A stretch of 52,329 nt of DNA, from the NCBI RefSeq assembly GCF_020784725.1, contig NZ_JAJGTZ010000036.1:1-52329 (forward strand), given 5' to 3'. Of the stretch, positions 25,761-33,521 are shown piece by piece. Below the pieces are notes generated by a model that did not search any database, was not told where the DNA came from, and was given only the letters and a program-made list of their open reading frames with translations. Source of the DNA: Limosilactobacillus reuteri. Lineage in GTDB: Bacteria; Bacillota; Bacilli; Lactobacillales; Lactobacillaceae. Within the stretch, counting starts at the first letter, position 1. Each line of letters begins with the position of its first letter. The position numbers and the translations under genes are program-made.

Positions 25761-26522
25761 ATGGCAAACGATACAATTGAACATCAATTAAACCACCGTA
25801 CAATTCGGGCATTTAAGCCCGTAAACCTTTCAGCAGAACAACTGAATACTCTTTATTCTGTTGCAAGCCAGACGCCAACTAGTATGTTTATGCAACAAAT
25901 GTCAATCATGCATATTACTGATTCAGATAAACGGGCCGCAATTAGGGAAATTAGTAAGCAACCGTATGTAGGCGCAAATGGTGACCTGTTCATTTTTTTA
26001 GTTGACCTTTATCGCAACCAACAAATCCGGCACCAAAAGGGCAAAGATGATGGTCGTTTACATACCGCTGATATTTTCTTCCAAGGTCTCGACGATGCAA
26101 TCATGGCTGCCCAAAACGTAATTGTTGCAGCCGAGAGTATGGGCCTCGGGGGTGTTCCCCTTGGCTCGATTAAAAATGATCCGCAAAAAATCATTGAAGT
26201 CCTTAATCTGCCTAAAATGACCTTCCCAGTTTTAGGCTTACAAATCGGCGTACCTAATCAAGTACCTCAACTAAAGCCCCGTTTGCCATTAAACTTCATT
26301 GCATTTGATGATAACTATAAAAAAGAGATCAAGCTCAGTGACTTAAGCGATTATGATCAAGAAGTTACTACCTACTATGACCTTCGCGATGCTAATCGAC
26401 GAATTGATTCCTTTACCAACCAGATTGCTGGGGCTAAACTCGATCGTCATCATACTAAGCGCGATGAAATCATGAAGGTTTTACATCAACAAGGACTTTG
26501 CACTGATGAAGGAATTGGTTAA
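25761..26522 (+). CDS. NAD(P)H-dependent nitroreductase family FMN protein (NfsA-like)
   Basis: This 253-aa flavoprotein has the FMN-binding N-terminal region HRTIRAFKP (around residues 12-20), the SQTPTSMFMQQMS segment (about 31-43) and SMGLGGVPLGSIKND (about 126-140), matching NfsA/FRP-type reductases. It probably reduces nitro or quinone compounds with NAD(P)H in the cytoplasm. AAAGGAG lies 8 bases before the ATG. It sits 72 bases after oleate hydratase and could be partly co-expressed. The physiological substrate is unknown. Confidence 0.85.
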   Translation: MANDTIEHQLNHRTIRAFKPVNLSAEQLNTLYSVASQTPTSMFMQQMSIMHITDSDKRAAIREISKQPYVGANGDLFIFLVDLYRNQQIRHQKGKDDGRLHTADIFFQGLDDAIMAAQNVIVAAESMGLGGVPLGSIKNDPQKIIEVLNLPKMTFPVLGLQIGVPNQVPQLKPRLPLNFIAFDDNYKKEIKLSDLSDYDQEVTTYYDLRDANRRIDSFTNQIAGAKLDRHHTKRDEIMKVLHQQGLCTDEGIG

Positions 26523-26704
26523 TCCATCCACTTTGGAGAAGCTAATATCTTAACACAACTTTTTCAGCAGTTCACTAGTTTAAAAGCTTAATAAATAAGG
26601 TGAAATCTTCATTTAAAAATCACCCTTTTCTATAGTTAAATTTAGAGATATTCCTATTAGATATCTTCGTACGTTAAAAACGTAAAACCGAAATTATTAA
26701 GATA

Positions 26705-26865
26705 AACAAAAAGCCTGATCTCCTCAGTGCAGGAAAAATCAGGCTTTTAACTTAGTAAACTCATCTATGAAACATAATGTTGTTGATGTTAATTGGATAA
26801 AGGGATGCATTGTTTCAATGAAGAGTCTTTTATCTAACTTAAAAAACAAGTGAATTTCTTGTTTG
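26705..26865 (-). ncRNA. Candidate small RNA, about 155 nt
   Basis: A good promoter (26871-26900) and a clean intrinsic terminator (26708-26748) bound a short transcript on the minus strand with no well-supported ORF. Predicted hairpins are AACAAG/CTTGTT near the 5' end, CATTG/CAATG in the middle, and the terminator AAAAGCCTGAT/ATCAGGCTTTT. A 23-codon frame beginning MHPFIQL exists but lacks a ribosome-binding site. It matches no RNA family I know. The terminator alone could also serve the nitroreductase transcript on the plus strand. Confidence 0.45.
26708..26748. terminator. Bidirectional terminator
   Basis: AAAAAGCCTGAT and ATCAGGCTTTT pair with an 18-base loop. It works for the minus-strand small RNA and could stop nitroreductase read-through on the plus strand. 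Confidence 0.8.
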
Positions 26866-26870
26866 TACGT

Positions 26871-26900
26871 ATTATATCACACCTGTTGTGAATATGTTAA
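26871..26900 (-). promoter_or_regulatory. Promoter with inverted repeat for the candidate small RNA
   Basis: On the minus strand TTAACA (26895-26900), an 18-base gap and TATAAT (26871-26876). The spacer contains TCACA-N5-TGTGA (26877-26891), which could bind a dimeric regulator. Confidence 0.55.
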
Positions 26901-26995
26901 CTAAGTTTTTTTATAATTAAACATTTTTCGCAAAAACTACTTATTTATCCACCTTTAACCTTGTTTACCAGCAGTGATTATACTCACAATATCAC

Positions 26996-27023
26996 ATTAT
27001 TTCTAATTGAATTTAGAAATAAT
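26996..27023. repeat. Perfect 11-base inverted repeat
   Basis: ATTATTTCTAA and TTAGAAATAAT flank a 6-base loop. No T-run follows. Its role is unknown. Confidence 0.5.
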
Positions 27024-27585
27024 AAATTATCCTGTCTGTCTCCGCTTAAAATTCTCTCCTGTATTTTATAGCTAATATCACTGCTTTATCTAATAAGTTT
27101 CATTATATCTGTCTTATTATATTATAATTTGTAAAAATAAATATTTTTATGCAATTGGCCTTGAAAAAAAAAAAAAAAGGCTAATATAAGGGTGATAAAT
27201 AAATTTTAATAAATCCATTTAAAAGAAATGAATTTATTATTCCTGATCACACCCCATACGGTCAGCAGCAATGATTTTATAGTTATTTATAAACTACTAT
27301 TTCATTGGACTTTATTTATCATACTTCATAGAAAGGAGCAGAAGGTTTTTACTCTGTTAGCTAAGTTTAGGGGTATTATTTGAGTTATTTAATTTACTTT
27401 ATAGCTACTTTTCTTCCTTTATCAAATTGATTAAATCACTTAGATTTATATCACTAATACTTTTAACCTAGTAATTCTCTTTTAGCGTTTCTCATTATTC
27501 TTAGAAGCGCTGTTGTTTGATTCAAAAATAGAATATTCATTAATACACAGTTACAAAGCAATCTCTATATTTAAGCTTTCTAATC

Positions 27586-27629
27586 AAAAAGCAACCTCAT
27601 GTCATCCTTTGACTTTGAGATTGCTTTTT
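27586..27629 (-). terminator. Terminator of the pst-phoU operon
   Basis: AAAAAGCAA and TTGCTTTTT arms, with further pairing TCA/TGA, lie 7 bases beyond the phoU stop and are followed by T-rich DNA on the minus strand. Confidence 0.75.
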
Positions 27630-27635
27630 ATTTAA

Positions 27636-28340
27636 TTACTGATTTTCAGTTAATTTTCGACGGACTAACGTTGGATCAGCCTTTCCTGGATTTAATTCAA
27701 CCAGTTTCCCCGATCCACTGTAAATAATCCATTCTGCTAAGTTAACAATATGGTCGCCAGCACGCTCTAAATTTCGGAGAACGGCTAAATAGCTTTCATA
27801 GGCTTTTACATCTTCGCCACCTTTAACCAGTGCTTTCATGATTTCTTTTTGTAATTTTACATAAAGTAAATCAACTTTCAAGTCCTCGTTGGCAACCTCA
27901 TAGGCAACCTGCTCATCAGTATAAACATAAGCATCGAGGATTCGTTCAAGCATCTTACGAACAATCATCATCATCTGTTCAATTGGTTGTTCGATGTCTT
28001 CATGATGTTCAAATTTGCTTAAGGTAATCGCAGCGCGGGCAATATGGGTGGAATAATCGCCTAATCTTTCGATATCAGTACTAGCTTTTAAGATACTGAT
28101 AATTTTCCGAAAGTCGGTTGCAACCGGATTTTGTAATGCCATTAGCTTCAACGCCTGTTTTTCCAAATGAATTTCTTCATCGTTAATCTTTGTATCAGTT
28201 GTTAAAACCTTATCCGCTAAGTCTGCATCATGATCCGTAAAGGCCTTTGTTGCTTGATAAATCTGCTCACTAGCGTCGATTCCCATTTCCATGAAGTGGC
28301 TCCGCAGCCGTTTTAATTCATCATCAAAAATTGCTCCCAT
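27636..28340 (-). CDS. phoU: Phosphate signalling complex protein PhoU
   Basis: PhoU links the Pst transporter to Pho regulation and limits phosphate uptake. The 234-aa all-helical protein has two PhoU repeats of about 100 residues with the acidic metal-binding signature E-x-x-x-D (for instance STDIERLGDYSTHIA and LRNLERAGDHIVNLAEWI). I chose the ATG at 28340 because TAGGAGTG lies 5 bases before it. It begins 10 bases after the pstB stop, as the last gene of the operon. No kinase for it to signal through is encoded nearby. Confidence 0.94.
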   Translation of the reverse strand: MGAIFDDELKRLRSHFMEMGIDASEQIYQATKAFTDHDADLADKVLTTDTKINDEEIHLEKQALKLMALQNPVATDFRKIISILKASTDIERLGDYSTHIARAAITLSKFEHHEDIEQPIEQMMMIVRKMLERILDAYVYTDEQVAYEVANEDLKVDLLYVKLQKEIMKALVKGGEDVKAYESYLAVLRNLERAGDHIVNLAEWIIYSGSGKLVELNPGKADPTLVRRKLTENQ

Positions 28341-28350
28341 GTTTTCACTC

Positions 28351-29106
28351 CTAACCAAATTTTCCGCTAAGGTAATCCGCCGTTTGTTGTTGTTGAGGAT
28401 TCATAAAAATATCCGCCGTCTGGTTAAATTCAATTAATTTTCCTTGGTGCATAAAAGCTGTCCAATCGGCCGAACGTGATGCTTGCTGCATATTATGGGT
28501 AACCATAATAATCGTAAATTTCTCTTTTAATTGTACTAAAGTATCTTCAATTTGCGAAGTCGAAACCGGATCAAGGGCACTTGTCGGTTCATCCATCAAG
28601 ATAATTTCTGGTTGAACTGCCAGCGTCCGCGCGATACAAAGCCGTTGTTGTTGACCTCCTGATAAGGCGAGCGCACTTTCTTTTAAGTGGTCCTTAACTT
28701 CTTCCCACAAAGCGGCCTGGCGCAAACTCTCCTCTACTCGTTGATCAAGAATTTGCCGGTCCTTTACTCCGGCAAGACGTAATCCATAAATAACATTCTC
28801 GTAGATTGATAATGGGAAAGGTGTCGGTTGCTGGAAGACCATTCCAATTTGTTGACGAATCCGGTAAACATTAACTTTAGGCTGGTTAATATTCAAGTCA
28901 TGAAAATTAATTTCACCTTTGACCGTTGCTAAATCATCGTTCATCCGGTTAAGGCTTCGTAACAATGTTGACTTTCCTGAACCAGAAGCCCCAATCATTG
29001 CCGTAATCTTGTTGGCCGGAAATTTCATTGAAACGTCATGAACAACGTGTTTATCACCATATAATACTTGTAAATTTTTCACTTCAAGAGCAACTGAATT
29101 TTCCAT
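28351..29106 (-). CDS. pstB: Phosphate ABC transporter ATP-binding protein PstB
   Basis: This 251-aa ATPase powers phosphate import by PstSCA. Walker A GASGSGKST (around residue 36), Q-loop, signature LSGGQQQR and Walker B IILMDEPTSALDP are intact, followed by the H-loop VTHNMQQA. I chose the ATG at 29106, 10 bases after the pstA stop and preceded by GTGAGGA. A longer frame would overlap pstA. Many lactobacilli carry two pstB copies; only one is present here. Confidence 0.95.
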   Translation of the reverse strand: MENSVALEVKNLQVLYGDKHVVHDVSMKFPANKITAMIGASGSGKSTLLRSLNRMNDDLATVKGEINFHDLNINQPKVNVYRIRQQIGMVFQQPTPFPLSIYENVIYGLRLAGVKDRQILDQRVEESLRQAALWEEVKDHLKESALALSGGQQQRLCIARTLAVQPEIILMDEPTSALDPVSTSQIEDTLVQLKEKFTIIMVTHNMQQASRSADWTAFMHQGKLIEFNQTADIFMNPQQQQTADYLSGKFG

Positions 29107-29116
29107 TCTTTTATCC

Positions 29117-29998
29117 TCACTTTGCAAGTCGTCGCTTGATTAAATAACCAATATATCTAGCTAATAGGTTAAAGATTAAAATTGTTAGAATCAAAACCGC
29201 TACTGAACCATTTGAAACAGCACGGGCATCTGGAACCAGTCCTTCACTGTTAACTTTCCAGATATGGACAGCTAAAGTTTCGGCTGGTCGTAATGGATTT
29301 AAGAAACTGGTAGGACTAAATGGGTTCCAATCGGTATAGCTAATAGCCGGTGAACTCTGCCCGGCCGTGTAGATCAAGGCGGCAGCTTCCCCAAAGATAC
29401 GGCCAGCACTTAGGATCGCTCCGGTAATAATTCCCGGTAAAGCAGCTGGTAAAACAATTTTAGTTGTTACTAGCCACTTTGACATTCCTAATCCCAATCC
29501 GGCCTGGCGTTGAAGGTAAGGAACTTGGCGAAGGGCGTCTTCACATGCCCGCGTTAAAATTGGCAAGTTCAAAATTGTTAAGGCCAATGCCCCAGCAAGT
29601 AAGGAGAAGTCTAACCCCCATTGCAAAACAAAGACTAAGTAACCAAATAATCCCACTACCACTGATGGCAGTGAACTTAAAACTTCAATTGCCAAGCGTA
29701 ATAAGTTTGTCCATCGATTATCTGGTGCGTATTCGCTTAAATAAATGGCAGCACACAATGCTAAAGGAATCGAAACGATTAATGTTAAAACAACCAGGTA
29801 AAGAGAATTAAACAATTGATCACGAATTCCCCCACCACTTCTAAACGATTCAGCGCTTGACGTTAAGAAATGCCAAGAAATATGGGGAATTCCTGATAGT
29901 AATAAATACGCTAACAAGGCAAATAAAACTAACCCTACTAAACCGGTTAAAGTTAAAATAATCACGGTTGCCAACCGATCTGCTTTTTCTGGACGCAT
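29117..29998 (-). CDS. pstA: Phosphate ABC transporter permease PstA
   Basis: The 293-aa membrane subunit has six predicted helices and the permease EAA-type loop near GLGMSKWLVTTKIVLPAALPG (around residues 172-190). AAAGGGG lies 7 bases before the ATG, which overlaps the pstC stop as TAATG, so the two permeases are translated together. Confidence 0.95.
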   Translation of the reverse strand: MRPEKADRLATVIILTLTGLVGLVLFALLAYLLLSGIPHISWHFLTSSAESFRSGGGIRDQLFNSLYLVVLTLIVSIPLALCAAIYLSEYAPDNRWTNLLRLAIEVLSSLPSVVVGLFGYLVFVLQWGLDFSLLAGALALTILNLPILTRACEDALRQVPYLQRQAGLGLGMSKWLVTTKIVLPAALPGIITGAILSAGRIFGEAAALIYTAGQSSPAISYTDWNPFSPTSFLNPLRPAETLAVHIWKVNSEGLVPDARAVSNGSVAVLILTILIFNLLARYIGYLIKRRLAK

Positions 29999-30897
29999 TA
30001 TTTTACCCCTTTCCGGCTAACGAGCCGCATTAAAAGATTGAAGGCCAAGGACATTACTAACAGAATTAAAGCTAAGGACCAGAGCGCATTGTTTGAGATC
30101 GTCCCCATGACTGTGTTTCCAATTCCGGTAGTCAAAACACTAGTCAAGGTTGCCGCCGAATGCATCAATCCCGTCGGCATTACCGTCGTGTTTCCAATTA
30201 CCATTTGAACGGCTAAGGCTTCACCAAATGCCCGGGCCATCCCAAATACCATTGCGGTTAAAATCCCGCTTTTGGCACTCGGAATAATCACCCGCGAAAT
30301 CGTTTGCCAGCGAGTTGCCCCCAGCCCCGCAGACGCATTGCGATATTGTTTAGGTACTGCCCTAAAACTATCAATTGTCATCGAGGTCATTGTTGGTAAA
30401 ATCATCAAAAATAATACACAAGTAGCAGCGAGAATCCCAAAGCCAGTGCCGCCGAAAAAGCGCCGTAGAAAGGGAACGATTACTGTTAAGCCGACATATC
30501 CATATACCACAGATGGAATTCCGACTAATAATTCGATGGTCGGTTGGAGAAACTTATATGCAGTTGATGGCAAAATCTCTGTGATTGCAATAGCAACTAC
30601 TAAGGCAAGCGGCAAAGCAATTATTCCTGACAAAAGAGTAACGCTAAAAGAAGTAGCGATCATCGGTAAAGCCCCGAATACATGATCACTTGGTCGCCAT
30701 TTAATCCCACTTAGAAATTCCCACAATGAATAGTGATTGCCAGTAAAAAGAGCAATTCCTTTCCAAGTTAAAAAGATTAAGATCGTTGCCACTAGTCCCC
30801 CAATTAAAGTAATTGCAAGATAGCTAATTACTTTTCCTGAGGTTTCCTGCTTACTTTCAACAGAGGGCTGTGTCAAACGTTGTCGTAAGTCTTCCAT
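29998..30897 (-). CDS. pstC: Phosphate ABC transporter permease PstC
   Basis: The 299-aa partner permease has a soluble N-terminus, then six helices. Its EAA-type loop is GLGATRWQTISRVIIPSAKSG. AAAGGAAATA precedes the ATG, 4 bases after the pstS stop. It forms the channel with PstA. Confidence 0.95.
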   Translation of the reverse strand: MEDLRQRLTQPSVESKQETSGKVISYLAITLIGGLVATILIFLTWKGIALFTGNHYSLWEFLSGIKWRPSDHVFGALPMIATSFSVTLLSGIIALPLALVVAIAITEILPSTAYKFLQPTIELLVGIPSVVYGYVGLTVIVPFLRRFFGGTGFGILAATCVLFLMILPTMTSMTIDSFRAVPKQYRNASAGLGATRWQTISRVIIPSAKSGILTAMVFGMARAFGEALAVQMVIGNTTVMPTGLMHSAATLTSVLTTGIGNTVMGTISNNALWSLALILLVMSLAFNLLMRLVSRKGVK

Positions 30898-30901
30898 CGT
30901 A

Positions 30902-31774
30902 CTATTTCCTTTCAGTTACTTTCCCAGTTGGTGTTTTTTCAACTTTCATATCATGAATGCTAATATAGTGAGCTTCTGTTACGAGCGTCTTTTGGACTTT
31001 CTCGCTTTGCATATATTTAATGAAACTTGCAGTTGATTGGGATGGTTGTTTTTGCGTGTACATATGCTCATATGACCATAATGGCCACTTATTAGTTGTA
31101 ACATTATCAGCAGTTGGCGCTACTCCATCAAGGTTAACTGACTGAACTTGGTCATTAAGATAGGCAAATGCAATATAGCTGATTGCCCCTGGTGTATTTC
31201 TAATAATTTCTTTGACTGTCCCGTTTGAATCTTGTTCTTGAGCATTCACTGCCTGCATCCCCGGTTTCAATACTGTTTGTTCAAACGCAACCCGAGTTCC
31301 ACTCCCATGAGCACGATTAATAACTGTAATTGGCAAATCCGGTCCGCCAACTTCTTGCCAATTCGTAATTTGACCAGTAAAAATTTGCTGAAGCTGCTTC
31401 ATTGTCAAATTCTTAATCCCAAGCTCTTCATTAACAATTGGTACTATTCCCGAAACAGCAACAATATTGTCATCTAATTTATTGGCATTAATCCCATCTT
31501 GCTGGTCAGCAAAAATATCAGCAGATCCGATATTTACTGCTCCTGCTTGCACTTGACTAAGTCCGGTTCCTGAACCACCACCCTGCACAATAATGCTGGT
31601 TTGGGGATGCTTAGTTCGGTAATCATTTGCAACTGCTTCAGCTAATGGTTGGAGAGCTGTTGAGCCGACAATAGTAATTTTTTCTTGTGATGGTTGTTGC
31701 TTAGCGAGTACCCATGATCCGCCTAGCCAACAAACTATTGCGACGATAACAACCCCGATAATCGTTTTTTTCAT
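30902..31774 (-). CDS. pstS: Phosphate-binding protein PstS
   Basis: This extracellular receptor delivers phosphate to PstCA. The 290-aa product has a hydrophobic N-terminal segment (residues 4-24). A periplasmic-binding fold follows, with phosphate-site segments VGSTALQPL, GGGSGTGLSQV and NRAHGSGTRVAFE. No clear lipobox is present: the Cys in the membrane segment is preceded by AIV. It may therefore be anchored by an uncleaved signal rather than a lipid. I chose the ATG at 31774 (TAGGAAT upstream); a longer frame would start beyond the leader. The Pho box lies upstream. Confidence 0.93.
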   Translation of the reverse strand: MKKTIIGVVIVAIVCWLGGSWVLAKQQPSQEKITIVGSTALQPLAEAVANDYRTKHPQTSIIVQGGGSGTGLSQVQAGAVNIGSADIFADQQDGINANKLDDNIVAVSGIVPIVNEELGIKNLTMKQLQQIFTGQITNWQEVGGPDLPITVINRAHGSGTRVAFEQTVLKPGMQAVNAQEQDSNGTVKEIIRNTPGAISYIAFAYLNDQVQSVNLDGVAPTADNVTTNKWPLWSYEHMYTQKQPSQSTASFIKYMQSEKVQKTLVTEAHYISIHDMKVEKTPTGKVTERK

Positions 31775-31843
31775 TACTATTCCTACCTGTTTATTAGTTG
31801 TTTTCATATATTTCGTATGGTACAAATAGAGAATAGCAAGTCG

Positions 31844-31883
31844 ATGTAAATTTTTAATCTTTGTAATGTAAAGGTTATGTAAA
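31844..31883. promoter_or_regulatory. Pho box, 11-bp-phased TTTACAT repeats
   Basis: On the minus strand TTTACAT occurs at 31877-31883, 31866-31872 and 31844-31850. The spacings are 11 and 22 bases, with a degenerate copy at the missing slot. Four direct repeats on an 11-bp grid are the PhoP/PhoB-type operator. It lies between pstS and the divergent response-regulator gene, so it could control both. Confidence 0.8.
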
Positions 31884-31899
31884 TTTTGGAGAAAGTATT

Positions 31900-32610
31900 A
31901 TGACCAAGAAATTTTTGCTAATGAGCCAGCAAGACGATCTCGTCCAACAGTTACAAGCTATTTGTAAAAAAGAACACTGGACCTATGAGCTCGTGACTAC
32001 TCCGACGGGCTTAGTAGTAGCCTTAGAAAAAAATCAAATTAGCGGAATTTGGTGGGATATGACGGAGGTAAGTCTAGACACCACGATTGCTACCATGACC
32101 CTTATTCGGTCGCAAGTCCAAGGACCAATTACCGTTTTGGTCCCCCACCTTACGGAACGCATTCAACGAAAATTATACCGAGCACATGTTGATGATATAA
32201 TTGAATTTCCCCTTCTTCCCAGTGTTTTCCGCCCCCTAATTCAGCAGCGCTTGTGGACTTACCACTATCCACAGATGCATTCCTTGGCTGATGATAATAC
32301 AACCAAAAATGACCCAGTAATAACTACTGGATCATGGGAAATTAATCAAGAAACCTATACTGTTACTAAAAATGATAAAACAATTGCGTTAACCCCCAAG
32401 GAATTTCAACTACTTTCCTACTTAGTTGACCATAAAGGACAGGTATTAAACCGGGATCAACTCGTTAATGGAGTTTGGGGATATGATATTCTTGATACTT
32501 CACGGATCGTTGACATTCATATCAGTCACCTCCGCGATAAACTTGAAGATGACTCTCAACACCCTACTCACCTTCTCACAGTACGGGGATTTGGCTACAA
32601 ATTTGTTTAA
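31900..32610 (+). CDS. OmpR/PhoB-family response regulator with degenerate receiver
   Basis: The 236-aa protein has a receiver-like domain (1-120) and a winged-helix DNA-binding domain (about 135-236). The latter has LTPKEFQLLSYLVDHKGQVLNRDQL and the C-terminal VRGFGYKF typical of OmpR/PhoB. In the receiver, Asp53 (GIWWDM) is at the phosphoacceptor position. The usual acidic pair reads MSQQDD, and the conserved Lys-Pro is replaced by EFPLL. GGAGAAAG precedes the ATG. No histidine kinase is adjacent. Its position across the Pho box from pstS points to control of phosphate uptake and of itself. Confidence 0.88.
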   Translation: MTKKFLLMSQQDDLVQQLQAICKKEHWTYELVTTPTGLVVALEKNQISGIWWDMTEVSLDTTIATMTLIRSQVQGPITVLVPHLTERIQRKLYRAHVDDIIEFPLLPSVFRPLIQQRLWTYHYPQMHSLADDNTTKNDPVITTGSWEINQETYTVTKNDKTIALTPKEFQLLSYLVDHKGQVLNRDQLVNGVWGYDILDTSRIVDIHISHLRDKLEDDSQHPTHLLTVRGFGYKFV

Positions 32611-32669
32611 AATAAGTAGGAATGTGATATAAGTCAAGTCACTTTCATAAAAGACAGCTAGCGCAGTAC

Positions 32670-32775
32670 AACAATGGCCTCCAACGCTCGGCAAAAAAGC
32701 CGAATATTGGAGGCCTATTGTTGCTTGCGGGGGCTCGAAAACGAAGTCACGAGTGACTTCTGTCTCGCTCCCTTT
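32670..32775. terminator. Two stacked palindromes between convergent genes
   Basis: Hairpin one (32670-32722) has AACAAT-GGCCTCCAA arms against TTGGAGGCC-ATTGTT, with an inner CGGC/GCCG and an A-loop. Hairpin two (32743-32760) is the perfect GAAGTCAC/GTGACTTC with a 2-base loop inside weaker outer arms GGGGGCTCG/CTCGCTCCC, then TTTTG. Together they can end the regulator transcript and the nickel-uptake operon. The elaborate structure looks like a dispersed intergenic repeat rather than a simple terminator. Confidence 0.6.
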
Positions 32776-32795
32776 TGTTACAAACATCTCTCATT

Positions 32796-33521
32796 TTATA
32801 AATTATCTAAGTAATCAATAAAGCGGGGCATCTCTTCCAGTTGATCCGCAGTTATTTCCCGGGTAATAGTATGATCTTCTGAGAAAACATAAACCCGATC
32901 TACTAATGATCTAATCTGGTTAAAATGGTGGCTCGAAATAATAATTGTTTTTCCCGCATGATGAAGCTGGTTAACAATCTGCGTTATCAATGCCCGATAT
33001 TTTGGCGATAAACCATTAAACGGTTCATCAAGAATTACAATGTCAGGATTCATTGCCAGAACACTCGCAATCGCCACGAGTTTCTGTTCCCCACCAGAAA
33101 GGTGATAAGGAACCCGATCACGTAGCCGTTCAATTTTCAGCAGTTTCAAACAATCATTTACTCGTTGATCAATTTCATGCTGCGGAAGTCCTAAATGTTG
33201 GGGACCAAATGCAATCTCATCAGTTACACTGGTATTAAATAATTGAATGTCACTATTTTGGAAGACAAAGCCAAACTTTTGATAAAATGGACCAGTTTTA
33301 GTTGAATCTTTTAAGAACTTCTTATCAATCGTCTGGTCATTAAATGTATATTTACCATTCTCCAAACTAAATAGTCCCACAATTGTTTTCAATAGTGTCG
33401 ATTTTCCAGACCCGTTTGGACCCATGATACAGACCGCATCCCCACGATTAACGTTGATATTTACATCATGAAAACCCGTTTGCGTTCCATAAGTATAAGC
33501 TCCGTTAGCTATTTTGATCAT
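32796..33521 (-). CDS. nikO: Nickel ECF transporter ATPase NikO/CbiO
   Basis: The 241-aa ABC ATPase of a group I energy-coupling-factor importer has Walker A GPNGSGKST (around residue 35), Q-loop FVFQNSDIQLF (typical of ECF ATPases), signature LSGGEQK and Walker B VILDEPFNGL. It ends the long urease operon. Its start overlaps the end of the NikQ gene by 4 bases (ATGA-type coupling). The urease setting makes nickel the likely substrate; cobalt is the alternative for this family. Confidence 0.9.
   Translation of the reverse strand: MIKIANGAYTYGTQTGFHDVNINVNRGDAVCIMGPNGSGKSTLLKTIVGLFSLENGKYTFNDQTIDKKFLKDSTKTGPFYQKFGFVFQNSDIQLFNTSVTDEIAFGPQHLGLPQHEIDQRVNDCLKLLKIERLRDRVPYHLSGGEQKLVAIASVLAMNPDIVILDEPFNGLSPKYRALITQIVNQLHHAGKTIIISSHHFNQIRSLVDRVYVFSEDHTITREITADQLEEMPRFIDYLDNL

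Larger units (their letters stand above)
26523..27635. other. 1.1 kb AT-rich region without a convincing protein gene
   Basis: No frame here combines useful length with a ribosome-binding site. The region holds a weak hairpin at 26597-26631, a terminator-bounded candidate small RNA (26705-26865, minus), a perfect 11-base inverted repeat (26996-27023), a run of 15 A (27164-27178) and the phoU terminator (27586-27629). GAAAGGAG at 27330-27337 is not followed by a usable start. The base composition is more AT-rich than its neighbours, which suggests decayed or regulatory DNA. Confidence 0.6.

Noticed and set aside
27164-27178. Run of 15 A (also 14 A at 1231-1244)
   Set aside because: Homopolymer length may be a sequencing artefact and neither run lies in a gene, so I draw no conclusion.
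29107-29127. Longer PstB overlapping pstA
   Set aside because: ATG 29106 has a good GTGAGGA site and avoids the overlap; the extra residues do not look like PstB.
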